A stretch of DNA of 64,000 nt from Siphonodentalium dalli (lineage: Eukaryota; Mollusca; Scaphopoda; Gadilida; Siphonodentaliidae). The DNA lies in the NCBI GenBank assembly GCA_032622095.1, contig CP136061.1:214922373-214986372 (forward strand), read 5' to 3'. Position numbers and translations under genes: made by a program. How positions within the stretch are numbered: position 1 is the first letter of the stretch; each line of letters starts with the position of its first letter. The notes under the pieces are model-generated. The model ran no database searches. It saw only the letters and a program-made list of their open reading frames with translations, and had not been told where the DNA came from. Of this stretch, positions 1 through 11,772 are shown in pieces.

Positions 1-280
1 CTTGAGTATTCACGAAATTTTTCCGATACTACCACTTGTTTTTAGAGTTAGGCCTATTCATCTTCGATCATCCACAATTTTGACCGAGACCATTCGTTTG
101 ATGGCGTGTTTCTGGGCCACACACAATTGAAATAACAAACTTCAAAAATCTATAGGGGATCACTCTGAATGTTGATGGGTTGGTTTCTGGACTCAAATCA
201 AATATTTGTTCACCCTCGAAGCCAAAGAAATAGTAATTTATGGTTGTTTAATCGGATTGAGTAGATCTGAGTAGGCATAT
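1..280. mobile_element. D-family TTAA element, partial
   Basis: Diverged copy of the D family. It has the GATGAAGATGGATAA-like internal segment in reverse (CATCTTCGATCATCC near 60), the GAAGCCAAAGAAATAG block near 218, and the terminal ATCGGATTGAGTA at 252-264. The left end is lost at the window edge. Confidence 0.7.
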
Positions 281-847
281 ATAGGCCTACCTTTAAACGA
301 AAGTATTTTATTTTTACTATCTCGGAATGTGGGCATTATATTGGCCTATCGAATAGGCCCAATGGCTCCCTTTGGATTCCCTATGTTTTTCGTAGGTCAA
401 TTTACACACAGATATTATTACTGTGGTAAGTAAGCCCACCTGTTTATTTACTATCGAACAAATCGGTCTTGAACTGCAGTAGTTAAATGGAACACACCAT
501 GTGGAATTCCCTATTGATGACGTCTGTTATTTATTTTAAGATTGTAAACCTAAATCTGATTGGTTTATAAACGCCACACAATATTTATGTGAAGGTCGTG
601 TGGCATTTTCTTGACAATGGCTGTGTTCCGTGGGTTGTCTTTCTCGAAATGTCACAGGATTTTAAGGAAATTACAGTCTCTTCACCCAAACGAAGGCGAT
701 CTACTATTCAAATATCGTGGATTATGTACAAGTCATGTAAGTGCCACATTAATTTATACGTAATATTATGTCATTTAGTGGTTTTCCTTCTTTATGACTT
801 TAAATTGAAAATTTCGAGTCATTTCGTCTGCCTCCACCACTGGCACC
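281..847. other. No gene or clear repeat seen
   Basis: AT-rich sequence with short open frames that show no protein similarity or codon bias. Nothing further can be supported. Confidence 0.5.
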
Positions 848-1420
848 AGGTCTGGCAAATGTGAGAATACAGCTACAATAGGCTGTATTCAGCTAACCTA
901 GCTGTATTCAGCTATATATTATACTCTCAAACCGGCTGTTTTTCGATAATAAACTAGAAGCGCTAATTTGCGCATCAAAATTAGGCTACCCTATTCTCCG
1001 GTCACCCTCAACCAAATCAAAATCGTCGCTTGTGTTCTGACAAAGTGTTGCCTTTTGTCGGCACGGCGATGGTGATTATATGTGAAAACTTACTATGGTG
1101 GTCGATGTCGGTCATAACGTTTAATAACTCTCTTATGCAATGCGGAATACCTTGAAAAATACATTAAATACAATATTTATCACCGAAGATGGAACTTCTT
1201 AACCCTTTGAACCCTGGCGGCAGTGGCGCCCCACAGTGATCGACAACCTGACCCGGGGCTCCCAGTGGTATGTCCGCTTAAATTAGATAGTTTCTAGTAG
1301 CATGGTGTTGATTATGTTCAAATTGCGACACCGGTCTGAAACTTTACAGGTTTGTCCCCCATGGATCAGCGATCATTATAAGATCGCGAGACTTTGCCTC
1401 GCGGCAACTCCTTGGTAACG

Positions 1421-1433
1421 GTTGCTAGGCAAC
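1421..1433. promoter_or_regulatory. RFX X-box-like palindrome in element J
   Basis: GTTGCTAGGCAAC matches the known RFX-factor X-box form (GTTGCC/T..RGCAAC). Weaker versions occur in the same element near 1584 and 1806. It lies inside a transposon and is upstream of the first HDHD5 exon; any regulatory role is untested inference. Confidence 0.35.
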
Positions 1434-2613
1434 TACCCGGAATTGACTGGAAAATGTAAATATAGTTTATAGCGTCGTAATTCAACCTCAGTGATTGCGT
1501 TTTTTGATGCAGGTACTACCCTAACGTGAAATTTGAGATATACCCGACCAGAATAGTGAACCAAATATCCCATTTAAGGGTAGCAACGGTTGCTAAGCAA
1601 ATACCACAACTGATCGAATGACATAATTGCACTAACCATTCAGTGGTATGTTTTGCCTTAATTTAGACAGTGTCTAGTCGCATGGTGTTGGTTATGTTGA
1701 AAGGGGATACCTACCTGAAACTGTGCAGGCATGATATATGCATGCACGGACCACTGATCATTGTAAGATCGGGAGACTTTGCCACCTGATCTCGCCTTAG
1801 AAACGGTTACTAGGCAACTACCCGAAATTTGCAGGATAAACGAATTCTAGCTTATAACGTTGTAATTATACATCAGCGAATTGCGTTTCGATGCAACCAA
1901 TATCCTAATGTGAAATTAAGATATACCTGACCATGCGCGAGTAAGTCAACTTGATATGCAATAGACTTTTTGCTGCATGTGGCACAACAGAGACTGATAT
2001 TACAGAGACCAGAAACAACGTAATTTCCCGTAACATATCGTGGCCCCATTGTTCAAGTAAGCTGTCTAGATTGTGTCTACTATACTAACATGTGAAACAT
2101 GCAACAAAATGTCATATATAGCGCCACATTTAACTTAAACGCATTTTTAAAAATGAATTATAGTCTGCACCCATGCGCATATTTTCCTAGCCATTTCTAG
2201 CGGGCAGCCAATCCATATAGACACCTTTGCCAGCGCTGACTTCAATAGGCCAATTTAAAAATATATATTAGTGGGTATGTCGTGTATAAGTACGTTATAA
2301 ACCATTTATTTGTCATTGCGCTAGTCTGCGCATGCGCGAATAAATCAACTTCATATGCGATAGACCCTTCCCCATATGTAGCAGAACACTGGTTAATATA
2401 CACGAGGGTAATTTAAACTGAAATTGTGTGTCTAAATTACGTCTGTTCTGTACACACACGGGGAACACGAAATTATATGCCGTAAATATAGCGGCATAGT
2501 TCGCTTAAAATATCGTATGTTTTTGTAGATTATATGCTATGCGCATGCGCATATATTTCTACCCGATACTAGCGGTCAACCATTCCATACGCACCATGGG
2601 CGCCGCTGACATA

Positions 2614-2956
2614 CCGCTATTCTCAAAGTAATTGACCAGAAAAACGGGGTGATACCCCGGTCATGACCGCGGTGATACCGGTAATAAACGGTAGCGGTAT
2701 CGAGACGGTCATGGCGGTGGAGTTACGGTATTGGGCGATAATGATACCGCGGTCTTTTAGCGGGCACCGCATTAATTTGTTGAATACCGCGGTGATTTTC
2801 ATGGAACTCTTTGAGGGGAGGTATTTACTCACACATACTTGTTCGCATTAACAAGCAGTATCAGTACCGCGGTATTGGAGGATACCGCGGTATAGTACCG
2901 CCATATTAACGGGGTGAAACCACGTTACTGGTGGTCAATTACTTTAAGTATAGCGG
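2614..2956. mobile_element. Element G1, CCGCGG-rich MITE at TA
   Basis: 343 bp with inverted ends CCGCTATTCTCAAAGTAATT / AATTACTTTAAGTATAGCGG flanked by TA on each side. The interior is rich in ACCGCGGT palindromes. The neighbouring tandem copy in element J (near 2240) lacks the insert, which gives a natural empty site. TA duplication suggests a Tc1/mariner-type transposase in trans. A second copy, inverted, is at 15954-16313. Confidence 0.85.
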
Positions 2957-4246
2957 TATGTGGGGGCAATTTAAATATAAATCAGTGGGTCAGACGCTCG
3001 TTATACTATATATAAATTTGCTACCGAATCATGTCGTCGCTGCACAGAAATATCGGTGTTACGGGATATAGTCACGGTTCGTTTTCACCTAAATATCGGT
3101 GTTACGGGTTCAAAGGGTTAATAATTCCCGGAAGTATCAATATGATGCTGCTAAAATGCAGTTTGGTTGGTGCGTTAAAACAGGTAAAAGGGGGAACATC
3201 TCTAGCCAGAGTTTAACCGAGCGAGTTCCACTCACTGCTTGAGCTGATTCTCTCCAAAAATACGGAAACGCATACATGTATGTCGAATCGCGAAAATACC
3301 TTTGAATACCAATGTTATGTTTAGTAAGTTTTCACACATTATATATTTTCCCGCCAAAACAGATTGAATAGTTCTGATTCGCTAACGACCAGGACTTCAT
3401 GTTTGAAATACTTCAGAAATTATATAAGTCGCATTTTCATTTCAGTTGTCCCTATGTTGTGCCATATATTTGCAATATGCCGCACAATATCTGTATATAC
3501 CGTTATGAATAGTTACCAGTATCGCTCACAAACCGCTAGTGGTATGTAATTCTAAATGCTTGATATAGACCTGTACACCATTCTAACGCCCCCTACCGGT
3601 TTAGCATCGGGAAGAAGTAGACGAGTGTTTGGGATGAATTTGAATATTTGATCTTTATTTTATAAGTTAGTTAATGAATGCATTTGCAGAAAATAGTCCC
3701 CAGAATATTTACTGACATCGTCCACCGTAGTAAGTTTTCACACAAAATCAGAATTGACGTGTCGACAAAAGGCAATGTTCACTTTGTCAGAACACAAACG
3801 ACGATTTTGATTTGGTTGAGGGTAGCCTAATTTTGATGCGCAAATTAGCGCTTCTAGTTTATTATCGAAAAACAGCCGGTTTTGAGAGTATAATATATAG
3901 CTGAATACAGCTAGGTTAGCTGAATACAGCTATTGTAGCTGTATTCTCACATTTGCCAGACCTGTCTGTCCACAGGTTCCACAATATAAAAATATTTTTT
4001 AAATGTATTGTAAATTTATAATAACTAGTTTCCATGTAAAACACATCTATAATTATATTAATAATTATTATTATTATAATTAATATTATTACCATACTAG
4101 CCTACCGTTTTACTGGTAGCGGCCCGAGACTGCATTAGACTTACTTAGTCAGTTGAGTTAGTGGCATAGACCATGATGATACTATTGATAGTGCATTATC
4201 ACTGCATATGATAATATGATAATCATAATTCATATTCATATCAGAC

Positions 4247-4320
4247 ATTAGATCATGCCATGAACCTCTACTAATGCTAACACCCGTTAGCATTAGTAGA
4301 GGTTCATGGCATGATCTAAT
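4247..4320. repeat. Perfect 35-bp hairpin with 4-nt loop
   Basis: Arms 4247-4281 and 4286-4320 are exact reverse complements over 35 bp around the loop ACCC. No related copy was seen elsewhere in the window and there are no transposon-like flanks. Confidence 0.9.
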
Positions 4321-4423
4321 CAGACATATGATATGGCCCTATCAGTTATTCAGTATCATGGCCTATGGCCAGTATGGGGCTGCTAATAGTATAATTTAGT
4401 AATACTAGTCTAGGCTGAAGAGG

Positions 4424-4795
4424 TCACTCTCACCAAAAAAAGTGCCAAATGGTACACAGGTTTTGGAAAATGAGCTGAAGGGTATGTTGACTGGTTGAGT
4501 ACACAGGGTTTGTGATCGGCACTAATGGGTAGTAATGCAGTTACTTTATGCGCGTTCCTGAAACTTGAAAGTCTATCTCCTATCAGCAGTTCTTTTTCAG
4601 TTCATTTTAATTTTCCTTGGAACATATACAATTATTCTCTAATAATCATGGCAGACATGAAAAGTAAAAGTAATTTAGAATGAAATTTCATAACCTGTGT
4701 ACTAGTACCTTTCAGCCCATTTTCAAAACCTGTGTTACATTGTGTGTACCCTTCAGCACTTTTTTTGGTGAGAGTGACCCCTTCAGCAATACTAG
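4424..4795. mobile_element. Small TIR element (CTGAAGRGGTCACTCTC ends)
   Basis: About 370 bp with imperfect inverted ends containing GTCACTCTCACCAAAAAAAG and ACACAGGTTTTG. Non-coding. No clear target duplication and no second copy in the window. Confidence 0.7.
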
Positions 4796-4885
4796 GCCCT
4801 CGGGCTGTTAATCATTCCCGTTGGGCCGTTATTATTAAAAACATAACACCCTCCGAAATAATGTTACTAATAAATGGTATATTAA

Positions 4886-5641
4886 AGGGGAAGGAAACCC
4901 TCGACGAATCAGGCCATTAATATATTTAGTATATCAACCATGGTAGATTAAAACACCTCTCATCTCTCAGTTATGCTCAAACACAATGATATCACATCGC
5001 TTAATTCAAAATTCGCTAATTACGGCGCGTCCATATTTATAAGATCGTGACGTCACAGCCTCACTTCGCAGTACAGATTAGTACAGATATCTATAAAGGT
5101 TATCGAACTAAAATCATTTCGGCGTGTTTGTTTGTTAACACGGCCCATTGAAGAATATACACACATGTACATGTATTATAAGCCACAATTATTTAAGTTA
5201 TAATTTTGAACAACTAATTTATGGCCAGTTAATGGTCGCATATTAAGATTTGAATGTGACAATCTTGGTCAAACTCAAATGACTTATACATGTGCAAAAA
5301 TGAAAAAAAAAACAATCTTTTGCAAACTAAACTATAATTTATTAACAACAGATAATTATGTATTGCACACAACAAGCATTCAATCTGCTGTTTTATTTAT
5401 TTTTTCATATAAAAAAACAGACTACCGTACGCGATACAGCTTAGCGTTAAACAACCAAGTGAGGCCGTGACATCACAAACTATAAAGGCGTCAACTTACC
5501 GGCGTAATTGCTTGTGTGGGTTAGTTTCAGACGCCAAATCTCCGATCATGTGCGGAGATTTGCACTGAAACTTTACACACAAACAGAGAACAGCTTGCTT
5601 GATACACATGCCTTTTCGTTATGCGGTAATTTCCTTCCACT
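4886..5641. mobile_element. TTAA element L (AGGGGAAGGAA ends)
   Basis: 756 bp flanked by TTAA (4882-4885 and 5642-5645). Ends are AGGGGAAGGAAA and TTTCCTTCCACT. It contains a TGACGTCA octamer at 5048-5055 and a short AAATCTCCG...CGGAGATTT hairpin near 5537-5562. TTAA-AGG termini resemble Kolobok-type rather than piggyBac-type ends. No transposase. Confidence 0.75.
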
Positions 5642-5645
5642 TTAA

Positions 5646-6555
5646 TAATGAATACAGAATAGACTATGAGCATGTCTTGGACTGGAGTTGACTACACCAA
5701 TTTAATGCCCCAAGCCGAGGCACACATGTACTATGATGTAGACTGTAGTTCCCGACGCAAAGCAGAGGGAACTACATCACTCCCAAGGGGCCCTAAATTT
5801 TTTTTTTTATAATATTTTTATTAGGATCCTGATAAGCATATCTCATAAACAGGTGTACTAGGGGCCCTAAATTGGCATAGTCAATTAAAAGACATGTTCT
5901 ATCAATTATATTCTTTTGAACAATGTTTGTTATTCCCCAAAATCTCAGAAAGTAAACAAAGCTTGTGACCTATTACTATACAGAGGCTTAGTTTCATTTA
6001 CGAATCATGAAATTCGAATAGACTAAGTTGATTTGCAATGTGTTCAAAATCAAGTTGACAAGTTCTACAGTGTTCACTCACATAATAAATATTTCAAACT
6101 GGTATATTTAGATGGAGAGATCACAATGAAGAAGGAAATTTGATTATTTGTTTGTGGAGCAAATTATTATAAATTTGTATTTAATATTTAGAAATGTACA
6201 AAAACAAATGAAAATAATGATGCAAACTTTTCAAATTTTCATCCAGAATCCGAGCGACTTTTTGAGACAAGTAAAATATTGATTATCATTTATGGAAGCG
6301 CTGTTGTGGAATGTTTTTAATTAACAGCCGGAATGATTTAGAAGATCCTTTGCTCCACACACCGAAGTTACCGAACGGAACAACAAATACAAAAATTTGG
6401 TGAACCCGGCCAACTCCATATTAACTATTATGCACACAATATTGTACAGACCTTGTACATGTACATGTACTTTCGAATGCATTAGCATGAAACACAAGAG
6501 TTCAACGACAAGCGCAAAGCCGTGACCACATGCCAATTATGACTGGGACGTCTTC
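5646..6555. other. Region upstream of first HDHD5 exon; nothing identified
   Basis: AT-rich, with a small palindrome GTACATGTACATGTAC at about 6456-6471. No CpG-rich promoter, no coding similarity and no further TIR element were recognised. If the 6556 ATG is real, the promoter or 5' UTR would be here. Confidence 0.4.
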
Positions 6556-6657
6556 ATGTGTGTTTCACGTCATACCCAAATGTGGCCGTCACGAATAGGC
6601 CATCCAAAGGACGGCCCTCTGGATGAAACCATGATGTCTACCGTATATATATTCCAG
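6556..6657 (+). other. Possible HDHD5 N-terminal coding extension
   Basis: The frame of the first recognised HDHD5 exon stays open upstream to an ATG at 6556. It gives 34 additional residues beginning MCVSRHTQMWPSRIGHP with no similarity I recognise. The stretch holds Arg, His and Ser but is not a clear amphipathic mitochondrial presequence. The AG at 6656-6657 could be a true acceptor, which would make this region intron. Transcript data would decide. Confidence 0.3.
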
Positions 6658-6873
6658 GTACATTATATTCGAAAGCCTGCATTTGGGATTCTCTTTGACA
6701 TAGATGGTGTCATCGTCAGAGGAAGGAAACTTTTACCTACAGCCAAACAGACATTTCAGATGCTGACTGATATAAATGGCAATTTTCGTGTTCCATGTGT
6801 GTTTGTTACGAATGCTGGTAATACTCTCCGACAGAGTAAAGCAGAACAACTCTCACAGTGGCTCGATGTCAAG
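6658..6873 (+). CDS. HDHD5: HDHD5 exon (HAD motifs I and II)
   Basis: Coding exon of the HAD-superfamily class IIA hydrolase HDHD5 (CECR5), a mitochondrial protein of unsettled substrate. The reading contains FGILFDIDGVIVRG, which is HAD motif I (DxDGV, nucleophile Asp), and VFVTNAGNTLRQSKA, which is motif II (TNAG) of the NagD-like group. It ends LSQWLDVK before a GTAGGA donor at 6874, in phase 0, and continues into the exon at 48479. The 5' edge is uncertain: an AG acceptor precedes 6658, but the frame stays open back to an ATG at 6556 and has further ATGs at 6631 and 6634, so this could be a first exon or the acceptor could lie slightly downstream. The residues between 6556 and about 6675 have no obvious counterpart, and no convincing transit-peptide exon was found upstream. 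Confidence 0.9.
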
Positions 6874-6989
6874 GTAGGATTGTTATTAGTATTCACTAGT
6901 GACGACCAATTATCATCAGCAATGGATGATGTCCAATTATTGGGTAATAACAATAATGACGGTTTTATATACCCGCATAGCACATACCG

Positions 6990-7641
6990 GTAACCAATTA
7001 TTTGTTCTAAGACACTTTTAAACATTATACTAGTACTATTACCTAATCATTTGTACAAGCCTACCAATGAACTGGCTGTGGCTATTTATGAATGCACTGC
7101 AGCCTGCTCTAGTTTGATAAGAACATGTTCTGATACTAACTAATATGAGAAGTTGACAGTTACTGGTACTCATTTAACGCATGAGTGGTGGGAAGCTGTC
7201 AAAGTACAAGCGACCTTGCTTAAGGGTCACAGATATAACCGTAGGCACGAGATTTAAACAGCATACATATCTACATGTAACTCTACAGTTTCACTCTGCT
7301 TAACTTGAATCCTAGCTTCTGTAATACCCTAAGTACCAGGGGTCGATTTAATGTTTTAAATTTGTATAATATGTAGCATTTTGCAGCACTGGGTAGATTT
7401 TGTATAGCAAACCCAACCCATTGTAAATTGCTTTAGCAGAAATTGGTAATCGCATCGCAAATTTCGATGCTAATCCGGTTAAATCAAGCCCTGCTAAGTA
7501 CATGACTCATCGAATTGGGGCAACCCCTCCCCCCCCCCTGGCAGGGCTTCAGCCAGGATAGAAAAGTTGGTGGCCCAAACCTCAGCGGAAGGGGGTACCA
7601 TAATTTATAAACCGCAAGAAAACCATCACAATATTCACCAT
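6990..7641. other. Intron sequence without recognised feature
   Basis: No open frame with similarity. A short C-run is present near 7530-7540. Otherwise unremarkable AT-rich intron. Confidence 0.5.
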
Positions 7642-7649
7642 CTGAGAAC

Positions 7650-7903
7650 CAAGCCTTGAAATAGTGTGTCTGTCATTTGCAGAATGAGGTCCCCAGAGGG
7701 TGAATTTAGTGATGCTACCCTGCATAGTGGGCTAGCATCACCAAATTCACCCTCTGGGGACCTCATTCTGCTTAGGCCTTAGCAGAATGAGGTTCCCAGA
7801 GGGTGAATTTGGTGATGCTAGCCTGCTGTGCGGGATAGCATCACTAAATTCACCCTCTGGTAGCCTCATTCTGCAAATGACAGGCTCACTATTGCAAGGC
7901 TTG
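7650..7903. mobile_element. MITE-A, compact copy
   Basis: 254 bp flanked by a perfect 8-bp duplication CTGAGAAC (7642-7649 and 7904-7911). Each end is a terminal repeat (CAAGCCTTGAAATAG...) followed by its own hairpin with GAATGAGGTCCCC / GGGGACCTCATTC arms. This copy has lost the usual central ~200 bp so the two hairpins lie back to back. The 8-bp duplication and the CA..G start point to the hAT superfamily. Confidence 0.9.
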
Positions 7904-7954
7904 CTGAGAACTTAGACAGAGTCTACTAGTAGGTCTCCCATAGCAGATGAGACC

Positions 7955-8080
7955 ATGCAGAATGAGGTTCCTAGAGGATGAATTTGATGACTCGAGCATG
8001 CGGTGTGAGGTAGCATCACTAATTTCACCCTCTTGGGGACCTCATTCTGCAAATGTCCAGCACCATATTTTCAGGCCTGG
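7955..8080. mobile_element. MITE-A 3' hairpin fragment
   Basis: Diverged right-hand hairpin of MITE-A (GCAGAATGAGGTTCC...GGACCTCATTCTGC) and its terminal CAGGCCTGG. The GTCTCCCATAGCAGATGAG just before it is from the family's central part, so this is a 5'-truncated copy adjacent to the compact one. Confidence 0.8.
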
Positions 8081-8964
8081 TCATCACTCATGTCTTAGGC
8101 ACGCATGTTATTAATTCCTAAAAAATAGTTCAAATATTTCATCAAAACCATTCTGTTACTTTTGTTTAGAAAAGAGAATTTGTTGTGTGATCCAGATTCC
8201 AAATACGGTTGTCAAGTCCGTGAAAGTGTCGACTGGCACTGACTGGCAGGCCATAATTGAGAAAAAATTTCATTATCTGCTGGACACTTCAGGGCATAAT
8301 AATATCCCATCACACCATTAAAACCCTATTAATAATTTAATAGTTTATGGAACACCCTATAAAGTGGTAATAAAATTGGCAATACATGTATTCTATACTG
8401 CAAGTGGTTTATTAGTTAAAAACATTATTAATGTTGATGTGTGCTGATGTGTGGTGAAATTTTTAGACTCATATCTACAATTACATTGTCATTGTCACTT
8501 TGGATCTACAGTAGAATGTAGGGTATTGGTTCAATGCTAGAAATTATGACTTGTGACATCATCAGGGATTAAAATCTGACGAGAATCGGAATCATGGTTC
8601 TTAGTTTGATTCCCGTGAAAGCAGCTGATTCACTGTAGAAATAGAATGCATTGGCACATGGTTTTCGCAAAATTTCAGGAAGCTCCAGTCATGGAAGGGT
8701 TAAGGCCTGATCAAGTCCAGACCCCAATCTGTTCCTGTCTAATAATTTTGTATGGAAGAAACATTCATAATTATTATGCAAATTTGATTGAAACATACAG
8801 AATATCAATGACGTTCAATGCTGTACTTTTTTAATCTGCCAGATGAATATTCCACACAAAATGTCTGACCAACTTGTATCCATTCTATATGGACTGCGAC
8901 AATATCAACATGTATTTGTTAAGGAGATAGAGGAATGGGCATGTTGACACATTTAAACGTTATA
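8081..8964. other. Intron sequence with a family-C remnant
   Basis: Mostly unannotated. At 8646-8702 a remnant of the C family (AATGCATTGGCAC...CTCCAGTCATGGAAGGGTTAA) is visible. No gene was identified. Confidence 0.5.
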
Positions 8965-9826
8965 TTATGCCTTAATCCAAAGTCACTTGGTATACGTAAT
9001 CGAGTAAAACGACTCTTTTTATTACAAAAAAGAGCAATACGAATTGTGTGTAATAAAAAGTACAGGAGCCATACCGAACCTTTGTTTAAAAAAGAGAATA
9101 TGTTAAAGGTATACGACCTTCATAAAGTCCATACTACTCTATTCATGCATGATTGGTATTACAACCGCCTACCTGAATCTTTCTCGCAAATGTTCACCAA
9201 CGTATTGCCGGACCCGATACTAGACAACAGCGCCCATTATTCCTCTAAACCCCGAGAACATCCTTTTCCGGACTTTTCCCAACCTCATGGAACAATTTAG
9301 ATAACACCATGACTAAATATCAAAGTAGGCACGTATTCAAAAAACACACCACAGAACAAATAATAAGAGCATATTCTAACAATATCAAATGCAAAAATCG
9401 AGGATGCCCAGACTGCCCCCAGATCGTACCCTGTTAAGTGTACATATGACGGTTTCAATGTCAACATCAACCAATACGAATCAGTAGTCCCTGTACCCTC
9501 ATCCGCCAAAAATACTACCCACTCATCTGAATTTGAACCATACACATGATATTGAACAGCCCTTGGGTAGTATCCAATTTCACACACTCTTTAACTAAGC
9601 CCTAAACTTATAAATTACATATACACAATATGTGCACGGCTCACCCGAGGCCATCTTACTATTGTTATTAATTTCTATATTCACCATAATGGGGATGGCA
9701 GGAAGACAGTCTTGCCAGACTATGCCATCCCCCACAATATACGACATAATTATCCATAATTTTCACCATTATTATGTAATAGATATGTGTATTGCAAATA
9801 AAAGATCCTATCCTATCCTATCCTGA
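8965..9826 (+). pseudogene. 5'-truncated LINE: reverse transcriptase C-terminus
   Basis: The frame from about 8965 reads GIRNRVKRLFLLQKRAIRIV, then YRSHTEPLFKKENMLKVYDL and HKVHTTLFMHDWYYNRLPESF. The LQKRAIR, TEPLFKK...ML.VYDL pattern is the conserved C-terminal segment after the reverse transcriptase domain in Jockey/CR1-like non-LTR retrotransposons. The frame stops at 9298, earlier than a full ORF2 should, and later in-frame remnants are degenerate. The 3' end is AATAAAAGATCCTATCC with about four ATCCT-type units near 9807-9826, as expected for a LINE tail. It lacks the catalytic RT domain and is dead. Confidence 0.8.
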
Positions 9827-10574
9827 CTGATGAAAATTAAACTATGTATGGGCCAAATAACCTGGTATGGCCATTTTTTTATTTATTGGTTTACAGATCC
9901 TTCTGCCCTAAAAATCATCACTTGTTTGAATAATACCGAGTATAATGAAGGCCAGGATATCATATAAAACTATTTCTGATTGGCTGTAATTGGGATATAA
10001 CCGCTTAGAAATTCCCGTAAACCAATCAGAAGGAGCCTTTCTGAACAATTGCAGCACTACCATACTTTAGCATAGCATATGGCGTTCATTCATGTCTATT
10101 ACAGACCATTTCACCATTTTGTCTAAATTTATATGTATTAGTACTATTACATTTAATTTAGAATTTTTTTTTTCTTCCTTAGTATCTGATTGTTTTAATT
10201 CAGAAGCAATTTAATTTTTTATCATTATGTTTTCCCCTCCTCCTACCTAACTTTAAAAACTATAATCCGTAGACCAACAAATTAAAAAAGTGGCTTAAGG
10301 ATTGTACCAGCAGCAATTTCTTCTTGTGAATACAATGTACAGTTATGTTTATTTGGCACTCAACAGCGCCAATAGATAACTGTACTTTTCATAATAGGAA
10401 AGATCATACTCGTTGCAGCTTTTAGCAAGAGATGTGGATACAAGGTCTTCTTCATTCAGGGTTTTTTCTGAGTGACATTTCTGACTTATGGTAATTTTCC
10501 AAATGGGCCTTCCTGGGGGGATATTTGAGTCTTCAATTTGCCTGAAAGTAGGGAGCTCAACTCTTTTTTACTGT
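9827..10574. other. Intron sequence, no feature recognised
   Basis: Contains a loose inverted pair (CTGATTGG near 9976 / CCAATCAG near 10022) and a short ACAGTTAT...ATAACTGT hairpin at about 10340-10383. No coding similarity. Confidence 0.4.
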
Positions 10575-11063
10575 AAATCAAAATCACATGATATCGAAGT
10601 GAACATCACTAAAAGTGGTGTTTGATTCTGGTTACATTGCAGTTACCGGTATATCATCATTACCTTGCCAAATAAAACATATTGCTATGATGCTACCCCT
10701 TTTTGTGCTGATCTTAAACATTTCTGTCAAAAATAAAATCACATTTGCCATTCCTTTAAAGTTACTCAATCGGATCAGATGCTCCTAAATTACTATTTCT
10801 TTGGCTTCGGGGGTAAACAAAATATTTGAATCGAGTCGAGGAACCCATCCATCAAAGCTCAGAGTGATGAGATATTGATTTTTGAAGTTTGTTAATTTCT
10901 CGAGATGTGGCCCAGAAAACACGTGGTCAAATCAAATGGACAAATTGCGGATGAAGATGGATAACTCTAAAATCAAGTGGTTATTATTAACTCAAATCAA
11001 ATATTTCTTGCCCCCGAAGCCAAAGAAATAGTAATTTAGGAGCGTCTGATTGATTGAGTATCT
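10575..11063. repeat. Left arm of a 0.49-kb inverted repeat
   Basis: Near-identical reverse complement of 13224-13709. It consists of a repeat segment (10575-10755, with CACATGATATCGAAGTG and TTACCGGTATATCATC) plus a D-family TTAA element (10760-11063, TTAA at 10756-10759 and 11064-11067). The arms are separated by about 2.2 kb. Confidence 0.85.
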
Positions 11064-11164
11064 TTAATTGATCTACTTATATTATCATAGATGCTCAGAA
11101 TTTTTTTTAAATTATGGGCCGATTACTAATATTAGATACAGGTATTTACAGTTGGTTGTATGAA

Positions 11165-11450
11165 GTTGGGCTAGCATCACCAAATTCACACTCCGGGGAC
11201 CTCATCAGAACAGATTGAATTTCTCCGATTGAAGTTGGTGATGTTCACCCATTAGTCATTACTACAATAGTCACCTCCATTATGAATTTTATCTTCTGCA
11301 AATTAGGGGATATAAAATTTCCTAGAAGGAAAAAAGTAACTAAAAACAATGTTAATTTGAGACTACCATACTTCCCAGAAGATGAGGCCTGTAAAGCAGA
11401 ATGAGGTTCCCAGAGGGTTATTTCTAGGAAAATGGTCTTTACAATGTATG
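11165..11450. mobile_element. MITE-A, degraded copy
   Basis: Fragments of the A family: GGGCTAGCATCACCAAATTC near 11168, the central GAAGTTGGTGATGTTCACCC near 11231, and GCAGAATGAGGTTCCCAGAG near 11397. Truncated at both ends. Confidence 0.75.
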
Positions 11451-11772
11451 CTTGATAAATTGGTACATGCCCTACTTAAGTATCTTTTGTAGTCAAACCA
11501 GTTGATTCTAAATTTGCAAAGGAGGTTGTTGCACCCTGACGGGACATACATGTACATCATTTTAGAAACACGATCTCACAATACAGGTATTTGAGTTTGT
11601 TTGTTCTGAGGTTATCATGGCATAAAATTATCAGTATAGCCTAGGACGGTGTTTTTTGGTGTTCTCCTAATAGGAATTTTACATACCGGTATGCAGTTTA
11701 ATGCAGTGCACAAGATATTATCGCACTTATTTTTCAGAAAAGAACTCATGATCCAACATTATTACTATGCAC

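Larger units (their letters stand above)
1203..3117. mobile_element. Element J: 1.9-kb piggyBac-like element inside H
   Basis: Flanked by TTAA at 1199-1202 and 3118-3121. The ends are inverted repeats CCCTTTGAACCC / GGGTTCAAAGGG. The interior is built of two consecutive direct duplications: about 1263-1550 repeated at 1642-1934, and about 1931-2270 repeated at 2328-2610 and 2957-3000. No coding capacity was found. TTAA duplication with a CCC terminus is the signature of piggyBac-type transposons; this copy is non-autonomous. Confidence 0.8.
848..3964. mobile_element. Long-TIR element H (host of nested insertions)
   Basis: The ends are inverted repeats of about 250-265 bp (848-1115 against 3715-3964), beginning AGGTCTGGCAAATGTGAG and containing repeated AGCTGTATTCAGCTA phrases. 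No open frame inside resembles a transposase. Without the nested element J (1203-3117) the host is only about 1.2 kb. I could not define a target duplication. Superfamily unknown; probably a non-autonomous DNA transposon. Confidence 0.8.

Noticed and set aside
589-864. 91-codon frame near the window start as an upstream exon
   Set aside because: No similarity to HDHD5 or any family, and its end lies in the terminal repeat of element H.
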